This document shows positions 22,885 to 31,426 of a stretch of 64,000 nucleotides of DNA, piece after piece (within the stretch, counting starts at the first letter, position 1; each line of letters starts with the position of its first letter). Both the position numbers and the translations under genes were made by a program. A model generated the notes under the pieces. The model did no database searches. It was not told the DNA's origin and saw nothing but the letters and a program-made list of their open reading frames with translations. The DNA comes from Desulfothermus okinawensis JCM 13304 (lineage in GTDB: Bacteria; Desulfobacterota; Desulfovibrionia; Desulfovibrionales; Desulfothermaceae): NCBI GenBank assembly GCA_001311565.1, contig BBBM01000001.1, positions 62,001-126,000 on the forward strand, read 5' to 3'.

Positions 22885-23224
22885 TTAATGGTCGCACACA
22901 TTTTGACCTGTTTGAAGGGTACCGTTTAGATATGCTTCTACCACCTTTTCTGGATCATCTGATGGAGCGCCAACTAATACTTCTATACCTAATTGATTAA
23001 AAAAAATCTATGGCCCTGGCTCCCATGCCACCTGCTATCACCAATGATACCCCCTGTTCCTTTATCCACGGTGGAAGAATACCTGGTTGATGGGGTGGTG
23101 GGGTTACTATTTGTTTTCCTGTAATTGTCTTTGACTCAGGGTCCACATCAATAAGTGCAAATTGCTCACAGTGTCCAAAGTGCATGCAAAGTTTCCCCTG
23201 TGCCACTGGTACAGCTATTCTCAT
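22885..23224 (-). CDS. NifX/NifB-type Fe-Mo cofactor domain protein (last gene of the cluster)
   Basis: Small protein of the dinitrogenase iron-molybdenum cofactor biosynthesis fold (RNase-H-like, binds metal clusters). RIAVPVAQGKLCMHFGHCEQFALIDVD at the start, VIAGGMGARAIDFF in the middle. A T8 reading (plus-strand A8, about 22999-23006) needs seven; corrected, it continues NQLGIEVLVGAP to 22885, total about 112 residues. GGAGG precedes ATG 23224. The CMHFGHC motif supplies two Cys and two His for metal. Confidence 0.87.
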
Positions 23225-23236
23225 ACAACATCCTCC

Positions 23237-24118
23237 TTATAACTGTATGGTTTTATTTAGTTTGTCAAAGACGTTAATAAGCTCATCCCTAACCTTACTG
23301 TCCTTATATTCTATAATATTTGTCTCATTTATCTGGGCCTTGGTGAAAATAGGATCATAGGGGATCTTGCCAAGAATTACAAGCCCGTTCTCTTTACATT
23401 TTTTTTTCAATGGTTGCTGCATAGTCTTTATTTAAATCCCATTTATTTACTATCACCCCTGCTGGGACATTAAAGTGTTTGGACAAGGACACCACCCTTT
23501 CCATATCATGGATCCCTGAAACCGTTGGTTCAGTTATAATAACAACAAAGTGGGTCCCTGTAACTGAAGCAATAACAGGACATCCAATACCTGGAGGGCC
23601 ATCTATTAAGATTTTATCAAGATTTTTTTGAACTTGCTATCTCCCTGGCCTTTTCCCTCACAAAAGAGACAAGTTTTCCAGAATTTTCTGCACCTATTCC
23701 AAGTTTTGCATGCACCATTGGACCATACTTTGTTTCTGAGACCATCCAATGTCCGCACCACCTATCCTCAAACAAGAATGCCTGTTCAGGACAAAAATTT
23801 ACACATACCCCGCAGCCCTCACAGGAATTTAGGTCTAGATTTAGTGTATTATTCTCAATATGGATGGCATCAAAACGACACATCTCTTCACACGTGCCAC
23901 AAAATACACATTTTTCTTCTACCCACTTAGGCTCATGTCCACTATAAAAATCCTCTTTTTGTAAGATGTTAGGTTTTACAATTAGATGCAAATCAGCTGC
24001 ATCTACATCACAATCTGCCAGCACCAGTTTTTTTAAAAAGGGCAGCCAATGCACCTGTAATTGAAGTCTTTCCTGTTCCACCTTTTCCACTAATAATTAC
24101 AATTTCTTTTGGTTCCAT
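23237..24118 (-). CDS. ParA/Mrp-type ATPase with internal 2x[4Fe-4S] ferredoxin domain
   Basis: MinD/ParA-superfamily P-loop ATPase (ISGKGGTGKTSITGALA) with a ferredoxin domain inser­ted after the first third: CVFCGTCEEMCRF and CEGCGVCVNFCPE. After it come DGPPGIGCPV (Walker B region) and a VNKWDLN-type motif. Family members pair with a second such ATPase and NifX-like proteins in anaerobes (orange-protein complex). Three runs (about 24029-24035, 23624-23630, 23399-23407) have an extra base. About 290 residues. Role probably in metal or Fe-S cluster loading; inferred from context. Confidence 0.9.
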
Positions 24119-24149
24119 AACTTATCATCCTACTTTAAATTAAGCTCTA

Positions 24150-24994
24150 TTACCATTTTTTTGAAAGTTCAAAGGCTTTATCCTTTAAATCCACGAACAT
24201 GTCTTTGTATTTAGGGATCTCGTCCACAATGACCTTTCCCTCAGAATACAACCTGGCTATTTCTACATCATGTTTTATTTCCATTAAAATGGGAATATTT
24301 TCGTTTTTTTAAATAATTATGTACCCTGTCATCCCCCATGTCTGAGCGATTTATAACTACTCCAAAGGGGATATTTAGTTGTCTGGTGACCTCTATTGCC
24401 AGTATTAAATCATTTAAACCAAAGGGAGTTGGTTCTGTAACCAGGATTGCCACATCAGAATCTTTTAATGTTTCAATAGTGGGGCAGGAGGTCCCGGGAG
24501 GGGCATCTAAGATACAGATTTTATTTTCATCTATATGCTCTTTTAACCCCTTAATAATTGGAGGTGCTATGGCAACTCCAATATCTAACCTACCTTCATA
24601 GAGATCTACATTGCGTTTCTTAAAATGATTAATCTCTCCAATCCTTCTGTCAATCTCTTCTATGGCCTTCTTAGGACAAATATGATAACATGCCCCACAG
24701 CTATGACACAAATCATAAAAGAGCATGGGAACCTTTTCTATAACAATAATAGCCTTGAACTCACATATTTCTGTACATTTTCTGCACCCATCACAAAGGG
24801 ATTCGTCGACCTTTGGAACCTTTACATAACTTACTTTATTTTCTACAAAATCGCCTTTTAAAAAAAAGGTTTGCATTTGGTTCCTCTACATCACAATCCA
24901 ATAAAATAACTTCCTCATCTAATGCCTTTGCAAGATTTACAGCCACAGTGGTCTTTCCTGTTCCGCCTTTGCCTGAGGCAACACATATTCTCAT
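24150..24994 (-). CDS. ParA/Mrp-type ATPase with 2x[4Fe-4S] ferredoxin domain (paralogue)
   Basis: Paralogue of the following gene. N-terminus RICVASGKGGTGKTTVAVNLAKAL, deviant Walker A with Lys; ferredoxin cysteines CDGCRKCTEICEF and CHSCGACYHICPKKA; then ILDAPPGTSCPTIE and VVINRSDMG. Three runs (about 24858-24865, 24304-24310, 24155-24161) have an extra base; the end is 24150 if the last is corrected (ELSKKW) and 24130 if not. Its ATG overlaps the stop of the preceding NifX-like gene (ATGA). About 280 residues. Confidence 0.9.
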
Positions 24995-25354
24995 ATCCAA
25001 TGCCCCTCTTTATCAAATGTTTTCGCAGGCTCAAGTTCCCCTGCCTTGTATGCATCTATTGCTTGTTTTACTGTTTTTAGATCAGTTAAATATATTGTAA
25101 TTTTAGCTGCTGTTAATACATTAAAGGCCTTTGGCCCAACATGGCCAGTTATTATTGCCTTCACCCCTTCAGAAGCAACATTCTGGGCAGATTGAATCCC
25201 AGCCCCCTGGGGAAGGTTTAGATTCTGTGAATTATCTATAACCTTGTACTCTCCTGTATCTGTGTCATATATTAAAAACTTTTTTTGCCCTTCCAAACCT
25301 TGGATCTACTTCTGCATTTAGATCATCTCCTGTGGTAGTTATTGCTATCTTCAT
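24991..25354 (-). CDS. NifX/NifB-type Fe-Mo cofactor domain protein
   Basis: About 120 residues. Canonical family start KIAITTTGDDLNAEVDPRFGRAK, then GAGIQSAQNVASEGVKAIITGHVGPKAFNVL. A T7 near 25290-25296 should be six. A good ribosome site (AAGGAGG) precedes ATG 25354. This subtype, with PRFGR and GHVGPKAF, is the one found next to paired ferredoxin-ATPases in sulfate reducers and methanogens. Confidence 0.92.
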
Positions 25355-25383
25355 AAAACCTCCTTATAAAATGAAAAATAATC

Positions 25384-25412
25384 GGCCCTGCCAACAAATT
25401 TCTGGCAGGGCC
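25384..25412 (-). terminator. Intercistronic hairpin inside the ORP-like cluster
   Basis: Perfect 10-bp stem GGCCCTGCCA/TGGCAGGGCC with a 9-nt loop, between the DUF5320-like gene and the downstream NifX-like gene. No strong T tract follows on the minus strand (GATTATTTTTC), so it may be an attenuator or mRNA-stability element rather than a full terminator. Confidence 0.55.
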
Positions 25413-25417
25413 TCTCC

Positions 25418-25741
25418 TTATTTTTGGGCCAATTGATTAAGTCTCTCCTCAATCTCCTTAAGGGTGTTTCTCAAATAATTCGCCTCTGCTTCAAGTGTCC
25501 TTTTCTCGGTTTCCTCATCATAAGGCACGTTGTATGGTGTGGGCACATAAGCACCATAGAAGCACCACCTACCTCTACCCCAAAAACCTCTTCCACACCT
25601 TCTGCCTCTTCCAAATCCCATACCTCTACCATAACCTCTCCCATATACCCAGCCTGGATGAGAACTACCTGAACAATATCCAAGACCTCTTCCTGTTCTT
25701 GGCCCTGCTCCAAGTGGTCCAGTCCTATCTCCTCCTGGCAT
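25418..25741 (-). CDS. DUF5320-type Gly/Arg-rich small protein
   Basis: 107 residues beginning MPGGDRTGPLGAGPRTGRGLGYC, the hallmark of DUF5320 proteins, then a Gly/Arg/Trp-rich segment and a C-terminal coiled-coil-like helix (EAEANYLRNTLKEIEERLNQLAQ). ATG 25741 has AGGAGG upstream; the longer upstream frame is A/T-run sequence and unlikely. Function unknown; regularly found beside NifX-like and ferredoxin-ATPase genes. Confidence 0.85.
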   Translation of the reverse strand: MPGGDRTGPLGAGPRTGRGLGYCSGSSHPGWVYGRGYGRGMGFGRGRRCGRGFWGRGRWCFYGAYVPTPYNVPYDEETEKRTLEAEANYLRNTLKEIEERLNQLAQK

Positions 25742-25770
25742 GGCTAACACCTCCTTTTTTTTAATTTTTT

Positions 25771-25977
25771 TTATTCCCTTCTTAAAGGGACGCTGCAATT
25801 TGGACACATCCGCTCAAAACACGGCTGGCCCCTAAAATGCTCTTCTTTGTAACCACATTTTGGGCAAATACACATTCCATCGGGCTGACCCCGCATCCTG
25901 CCACCTCCACCCATTCCTCTTCCACCTCCCTGACTTCTACCTCCGCCTTGACCTCTTCCGCCTCCTTGACCTGGCAT
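25771..25977 (-). CDS. Gly-rich protein with C-terminal zinc ribbon
   Basis: 68 residues: MPG then a low-complexity GQGGGR-type repeat, then a four-Cys zinc ribbon CICPKCGYKEEH...CFERMCPNCSVPLRRE. AAGGAGGTGG precedes ATG 25977, so an independent start is well supported. If the T7 at about 25994-26000 is one base too long, the upstream NifX-like frame reads straight into this gene, making a NifX-zinc-ribbon fusion with an internal start. Confidence 0.75.
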   Translation of the reverse strand: MPGQGGGRGQGGGRSQGGGRGMGGGGRMRGQPDGMCICPKCGYKEEHFRGQPCFERMCPNCSVPLRRE

Positions 25978-26353
25978 AAGCCACCTCCTTAAAATTTTTT
26001 TGCCTAGATCCAAAGCATCCAGGCATAACAAAAGTTCTATGGTTTAATGTTCCCAAAAAAATAAGCTTCCTTTATTTTGGACACACAACCTGATGTGAAG
26101 GGGATAACCATAACCCCGTTTGATGATAATATCTCAAAATATTGCCTTGATATTCCTCCACAAACTAATACATCTAGTTGCAGATGCATGACTTCTTTTA
26201 ATCTATCAAAAAAACTCAGATGTAGAAATGGTTATCACTTCTTCGGATACTATATTAGCCCCCTTATGCGTTATTACCAAAAAACATTTAGCAACATCAA
26301 ACAGTGGAGCTATTCTTCCATTCCAGATTGTGAATGCCACTTTTTTTATTCAT
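25937..26353 (-). CDS. NifX-like protein, first gene of the ORP-like operon
   Basis: KVAFTIWNGRIAPLFDVAK at the start, VLVCGGISRQYFEIL in the middle, and RTFVMPGCFG near the end are typical of the NifX-like branch in orange-protein clusters. Runs at about 26341, 26217 and 26055 are each one base long. Depending on one further T7, the protein ends in an Arg-rich tail at 25937 or continues into the zinc-ribbon gene. The proposed start ATG 26353 lies one nucleotide downstream of the predicted sigma-54 transcription start, with no Shine-Dalgarno, so the mRNA may be leaderless or the real start may be an internal GTG/ATG. Confidence 0.75.
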
Positions 26354-26364
26354 GTAAATATTGA

Positions 26365-26380
26365 TGCAGATTACATGCCA
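26365..26380 (-). promoter_or_regulatory. Sigma-54 (-24/-12) promoter of the ORP-like operon
   Basis: Minus strand TGGCATGTAATCTGCA: GG and GC at exactly the -24/-12 spacing of consensus TGGCAC-N5-TTGCA, with two non-consensus bases (T at position 6 and C at position 12). Predicted start of transcription about 26354. Confidence 0.75.
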
Positions 26381-26442
26381 ACCATGTAATATTTTATTCT
26401 CTAAAAAAAACAGATAATTAACGTTTAACTATTACATCTTTC

Positions 26443-26491
26443 CAGTTGCAATACTGCTACCAACCTTAAATTTCAGTTGCAAGATCGCTAC
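26443..26491 (-). promoter_or_regulatory. Tandem upstream activator sites
   Basis: Two near-identical 18-mers, CAGTTGCAATACTGCTAC (26443-26460) and CAGTTGCAAGATCGCTAC (26474-26491), 31 nt apart (about three helical turns). The first has dyad symmetry GTTGCA-N4-TGCTAC. They lie about 90-135 nt upstream of the predicted sigma-54 start, where activators of this class bind. Likely bound by the activator encoded just upstream (inference). Confidence 0.65.
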
Positions 26492-26521
26492 TAATTTATT
26501 CAAAATAGTAATGAATAATTC

Positions 26522-26719
26522 GCTTATTCCCTTAACTCCGAAATCTAAAACTTTTGATGTGTCTGTGTATGTGGTCTGTGTCTAAAGTTCAACGTTCAAG
26601 GTTCAATGTTCAAAGTTTTAGGTGCTCTTCGCCCTTCTACCTTCATCCTTCGCCCTTATACTAACAACTAAAAACTAATCACTAATCACTTGATCCATAA
26701 CGGAGTTAAAGGAATAAGC
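26522..26719. mobile_element. MITE-like repeat with terminal inverted repeats (copy 2)
   Basis: Bounded by GCTTATTCCCTTAACTCCG (26522-26540) and its inverse CGGAGTTAAAGGAATAAGC (26701-26719), one mismatch in 19. The 160-nt core is a mosaic of degenerate 7-mers (TGTCTGTG-type, TTCAACG/TTCAAGG/TTCAATG, CTTCGCC/CTTCTAC, ACTAATC/ACTAATC). The same motif families occur at 4259-4450 in opposite orientation and partly different order. No coding capacity; probably a non-autonomous repeat. Confidence 0.6.
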
Positions 26720-26751
26720 AGAATGGATAATTCTCAACTAATATACAGTAA

Positions 26752-28109
26752 CTAACTCGACCTTTTGGCAAGTTGAATATTATATTTTTTTTAATTTTCT
26801 GTAGAGGGTAGTTTTGTGGATTCCAAGGAGCTGGCAGTTCTTTTTGGATCGAAATTATTTTGTTTAAGGGCTGAAATAATCAACTGTTTTTCCATTAAGG
26901 ATTTTGTTTGTTTTATGTTGTCGCACAGAGGGGCTGAAGGAGAAAATATTTCTTCAGGCAGGTGTTCCACATGGATAATGTCCCCAAAACACAAAATCGA
27001 TGCCCGCTCTATAACATTTTCAAGTTCCCTTATATTCCCTGGCCAATTGTAGGTCATGAGTAATGACAAGGCCTCAGGAGAAATCCCTTTAATATTTTTG
27101 CCAAGGAGCTTGTTAAAATGGGATATGAAATTATCTACGAGAACAGGTATGTCTTCTTTTCTTTCCCTTAAAGGGGGAAGTTCTAGTTTTATCACATTTA
27201 TTCTGTAATATAAATCTTTTCTAAATTGTTCTTTCTCAACTAACTTGTCTAAATCTTTATTTGTAGCACATATTATTCTTATATCCACAGACACACTTTT
27301 ATTTGACCCAATTGGTTCAAAACTCCTTTCCTGTATAACCCTTAGGAGCTTGGCTTGAATGGATATTGGCATATCCCCAATCTCGTCTAGAAATAGGGTT
27401 CCCTTATTAGCTGCTTCCAATTTTCCTTTTCTGTTTTGTGTGGCCCCTGTAAATGCCCCTTTTTTATATCCAAAAAAATTCTGCTTCAAGTAGGGTCTCA
27501 GGCAGGGCAGAACAATTTATGGCCACAAATGGACCATTTTTTTCTGGGACTTAACTCATGTATGGTTCTTGCTATGAGCTCTTTTCCTGTACCAGTTTCC
27601 CCTAAAATAAGCACAGTGGAAGGAGAATTGGAAATAGTTGGTAATATTTCAAATATTTTTTTGCATCTTGAGGGATCTGGAAACCAAATTTCCCACCCTA
27701 TATTTAGAGGAAAGTTCTAATCTTAACCGTTCAATCTCACTTAAGTCTCTAAAAGTCTCAGCCCCACCAATTATATTCCCTTTATCATCAGTTAAGACCG
27801 CGGTTGAAACACTAATGGGGACCTTTTCACCAAGGGCATTTATTATAAACCCTGCTTGTCCAATTATTGGCCTCTTATCTTTAATGGTCTTTTTTTAAAG
27901 GACAATTTCCCTCACACATATTAGATTTAAAAACTTCAGCACAAAACCTACCAATAACCTCATCACGGGAGATTTTTGTTATCTTTTCTGCTGCATTATT
28001 AAAATAAGTTATCTCCCAATTTAAATTTACAGTAAATACCCCATCACTTATACTTTCAAGGATGGATTCTGCCAGCCCTAAAGGCAATTTTTTTCAAATT
28101 TTCTTTCAT
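26752..28109 (-). CDS. PAS-domain sigma-54-dependent activator (bEBP)
   Basis: N-terminal PAS domain ([28 protein letters not shown]) with a Cys cluster C-x8-C-x3-CPL, a central AAA+ sigma-54 domain ([59 protein letters not shown]) and a Fis-type HTH ([14 protein letters not shown]). At least six runs carry one extra A/T. One GGG in the HTH has lost a G (near 26822), so the literal frame hides the HTH. Corrected end 26752. It lies upstream of the sigma-54 promoter and tandem sites, so most likely controls the ORP-like operon, as DVU2106 does in Desulfovibrio vulgaris. Confidence 0.9.
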
Positions 28110-28248
28110 TGTGCTATTTACCCTGGTTTTTCTACCTAGTTAATTTCTATTTATCTTTTTTTGCAACAGTGAAAAAAACCTTAGAAAAATTTCTTTTTAA
28201 GTAGAGAAAAATTGTTCAAAAAAACTCCAATTATCTCGAAAATTGACT

Positions 28249-28278
28249 TTGACAAAAATGCGATTTTTGATTTATGAA
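28249..28278 (+). promoter_or_regulatory. Promoter of fhs
   Basis: TTGACA (28249-28254), then 17-18 nt and TTATGA/TATGAA (28272-28278). The remaining 80-nt leader to ATG 28358 has no recognised riboswitch. The 28110-28248 stretch is A/T-rich with no gene. Confidence 0.65.
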
Positions 28279-28357
28279 GACCCAAAAAAACAATCATTAA
28301 CCTCATGTAATTGTCGTTTGATTTGTTGTTTAACCCTTAAAAAAAGGAGTATATAAG

Positions 28358-30123
28358 ATGGCCTACGATGCAACCAAAATGGAAGATTGGCAAATCTCAG
28401 AGGCTGCAGAGGAAAATATGCCTACTCCAGATGAGTGGCGGGAAAAATTGGGACTTCAAAAGGATGAAGTAATCCCAATGGGTAGACTCTGCAAATTGGA
28501 CTTCCTAAAAATCATAGACAGGCTCAAAGATCGTCCTGATGGTAAATACATAGAAGTAACCGCTATCACCCCAACACCATTAGGAGAAGGCAAAACCACC
28601 ACATCTGTGGGACTCATGGAAGGACTTGGAAAGAGAGGCAAAAATGTTGGTGGTGCCCTTCGTCAGCCTTCTGGCGGACCAACCATGAACATCAAAGGAA
28701 CAGCAGCTGGTGGTGGAAATGCAATTTTAATCCCAATGACTGAATTTTCCCTTGGACTAACTGGAGACATAAATGACATAACAAATGCCCACAATCTGGC
28801 AATGGTTGCCTTAACAGCCAGGATGCAGCACGAGAGAAACTATGGGCCAGAAAAAAATAGAAAAACTCTCTGGTATCCCAGCACTCAATATTGACCCAAC
28901 AAGGGTTGAAATGGGATGGGTGATGGATTTTTGTGCCCAGGCACTCAGGAATATCATAATTGGTATTGGTGGAAGATTTGATGGATACACCATGCAATCT
29001 AAGTTCGGAATATCTGTAAGTTCCGAATGTATGGCCATTCTTGCCATTGCAAAGGATTTGGCTGACCTCAAAAAAACGTTTAAATGAGATTACTGTTGCA
29101 TTTGATAGGGATGGGAAACCAGTAACCACAGGAGACCTCCAGGTAGGAAATGCAATGTGTGCATGGATGAGAAATACCATTAACCCGACCTTAATGTGTA
29201 CTGCAGAATATCAGCCATGTATGGTGCACGCTGGTCCATTTGCCAACATTGCTGTGGGACAATCATCTATTATTGCTGACAGAATAGGTCTGAAGATGTT
29301 CGATTACCATGTAACTGAATCTGGTTTCGCAGCAGACATTGGATTTGAAAAATTCTGGAATGTAAAATGTAGATTAAGCGGTCTAAAGCCTCACGTATCA
29401 GTTTTAACAGTGACCATCAGGGCACTTAAGATGCATGGTGGTGGACCAAGGGTTGTACCAGGAAGGCCACTTCCAGAAGAATACATCAAGGAAAATGTTG
29501 AGCTAGTTGAAAAGGGATGTGAAAACATGGTTCACTTAATTAATGTGATTAGAAAGTCTGGAATGAACCCAGTTGTATGTATCAATAAGTTCCATACTGA
29601 CACAGACGCAGAGGTTGCTGCAGTGAAAAAGATCGCAGAACAGGCTGGTGCAAGATGTGCTGTATCTGATCACTGGAGATATGGTGGTGATGGAGCATTG
29701 GAGCTTGCTGATGCAGTTATTGATGCATGTGACGAAGAAAGTGAATTCAAATTCTTGTATCCAATAGAAATGAAATTAAGGGATAGGGTTGAGATCATTG
29801 CCAAGGAAGTATACGGTGCAGACGGTGTAACCTGGACACCTGAGGCCGAGAAAAAGGCAAAGATGTTGGAAGAGGATCCAAAATATGCTGATTTTATGAC
29901 CATGATGGTTAAGACGCATCTGTCCCTCTCCCATGACCCAACACTTAAGGGTGTTCCCAAGGGATGGGTACTTCCAATAAGAGATGTTCTCATTTACTCA
30001 GGAGCTAAATTCCTATGTCCAGTAGCTGGAACAATAAGCCTCATGCCTGGAACAAGCTCAAAACCAGCATATATGAGAGTTGATGTTGATCCTAAGACTG
30101 GAAAGGTATCTGGTCTGTTCTAA
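28358..30123 (+). CDS. fhs: Formate-tetrahydrofolate ligase
   Basis: ATP-dependent synthesis of 10-formyl-THF; first methyl-branch step of the Wood-Ljungdahl pathway and general one-carbon supply. [16 protein letters not shown] (P-loop), [32 protein letters not shown], and C-terminal [13 protein letters not shown]. 588 residues after removing one A from each of two A7 runs (28851-28857, 29069-29075). GGAGT precedes ATG. A strong terminator follows. Monocistronic. Confidence 0.97.
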
Positions 30124-30152
30124 TTAAAACACCTAGGAATTGATAAAAAAAA

Positions 30153-30180
30153 GGGCTGCCTAAAAGGCAGTCCTTTTTTT
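30153..30180. terminator. Bidirectional terminator between fhs and yibQ
   Basis: GGGCTGCC-TAAAA-GGCAGTCC followed by T7 on the plus strand and preceded by an A8 (T tract on the minus strand). The inferred yibQ stop (30160-30162) lies inside the stem. Confidence 0.85.
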
Positions 30181-31387
30181 GTTTTAAAAGATATGCCACT
30201 GAAAGGAGTCTAACGTTTGGATCTTTTTCTCCTTTCCATTCTCTAAGTGCCTCTATTGTCTCTTTATATGGATGTCCAATGACAACAACAAGCCCTTTTT
30301 TTTAGAGAATATGTTTCTGCTTTACGTAATTGAAACAAAATATCTTCTACATCCTTTTTATTGTCTAAAAAAAATATCCCTTCTAAATACAGGTAAACCC
30401 AGTTCTTTCCCCAAACTTGAGGAAACACTTTTTGGTGTAGTCATACTATCTATAAAAAAAAGATTTCTTTTTTATTAATCACTCAAAAAAAACCCTCATC
30501 AAACCTCTATTCTGAGTGAATTTAGATCCCATATGATTATTAACAGCCAATATATTTGGGAAATGGTATAGAGCCTTCTGTGTGAGATTTTTAATCTTTA
30601 GAGCGTCCATATTTGTTAACAAAGCACCTGGCCCTGGATTTGTTTCAGGATAGGTTATTGGTTCCATTGGCATGTGCAAAAGTGTGGGGACTTTCTTTTT
30701 TTATGCAAAGATTGTAAACCTCTACCGCATGGGGGCTGTATGGTAAAATTGAAAGATTCACACTACTTCCAAATAGATATATTAATTTTTTTTGCAGCAT
30801 TAAGATCTCTGCCAATATCATCTATTATGAGAATTAGTCTGCCTTTTTTTGAATTGTTTTTTTTAGTTAGCCCTTGTTGTAGATTAAAGATAATAGTATG
30901 AGTGGGGATTCCATCCACCTTAATCTTAACTAAATTTTTATGGACAGCCACTCCTATTTCCCTGTGATCAAACCAGGCTTTCAAAAAAATGAATTAGCTT
31001 TTTTTTTAAATAAACGTATTTTATCTATCTTCCCCTTTATTTCCAGAGATTGATATAGATAGCTTTTACCTTTAACTTCTCTATGTTCTATCTCTATATA
31101 ATGAATACTGTTTTTAGGAAGGGATGAAACAAGAACTGACTGCAGTATAGCAAGATCAATTTTTTTTTATTTTTTTCTTCTAAAGGAGATATCAATCTCT
31201 CTTCATAAGAAAGTTTATTTTGCGAAGACAGTCTTTTTACCTTGTTTTTAGTTAAGCAAAAATTCTTTTCCTTAATATGGTTTCTATGATTATATGGTAA
31301 ATTTAAAACCAATACCAGGGAAGAAAATGTGACAACAAATATAAAAAGGAAGCCCAGGAGTTTACCCAGGCTTCCTTTATTTCTCAT
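30160..31387 (-). CDS. Divergent polysaccharide deacetylase (YibQ family)
   Basis: N-terminal membrane anchor (GKLLGFLFIFVVTFSSLVLVL), a linker, then a divergent polysaccharide deacetylase domain: RLILIIDDIGRDLNAAK, LLHMPMEPITYPETNPGPGALL, NNHMGSKFTQ, and VVVIGHPYKETIEAL. Likely periplasmic, acting on peptidoglycan or related glycan; activity is not established for this branch. About ten A/T runs break it. The end is inferred: correcting the last A7 gives a stop at 30160 within the terminator. It follows ctpA directly; ctpA-yibQ pairs are common in proteobacteria. Confidence 0.85.
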
Positions 31388-31426
31388 TTTATCCTTTTTT
31401 TTTTCGACTTCGCTTTTTTCCCATAT

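Noticed and set aside
25471-25713. Antisense or frame-shifted reading opposite the DUF5320-like gene
   Set aside because: Low-complexity shadow of the Gly/Arg-rich coding sequence; no ribosome site or family match.
26522-26719. CRISPR array
   Set aside because: Short 7-mer tracts without regular 28-37-nt repeats and spacers; no cas genes.
28110-28357. Riboswitch upstream of fhs
   Set aside because: No THF or other riboswitch core recognised; only a plain promoter and A/T-rich leader.
31348-31377. Terminator-like hairpin GGAAGCC...GGCTTCC
   Set aside because: It lies in the first codons of yibQ, the plus strand has no gene to terminate there, and the T tract is weak.
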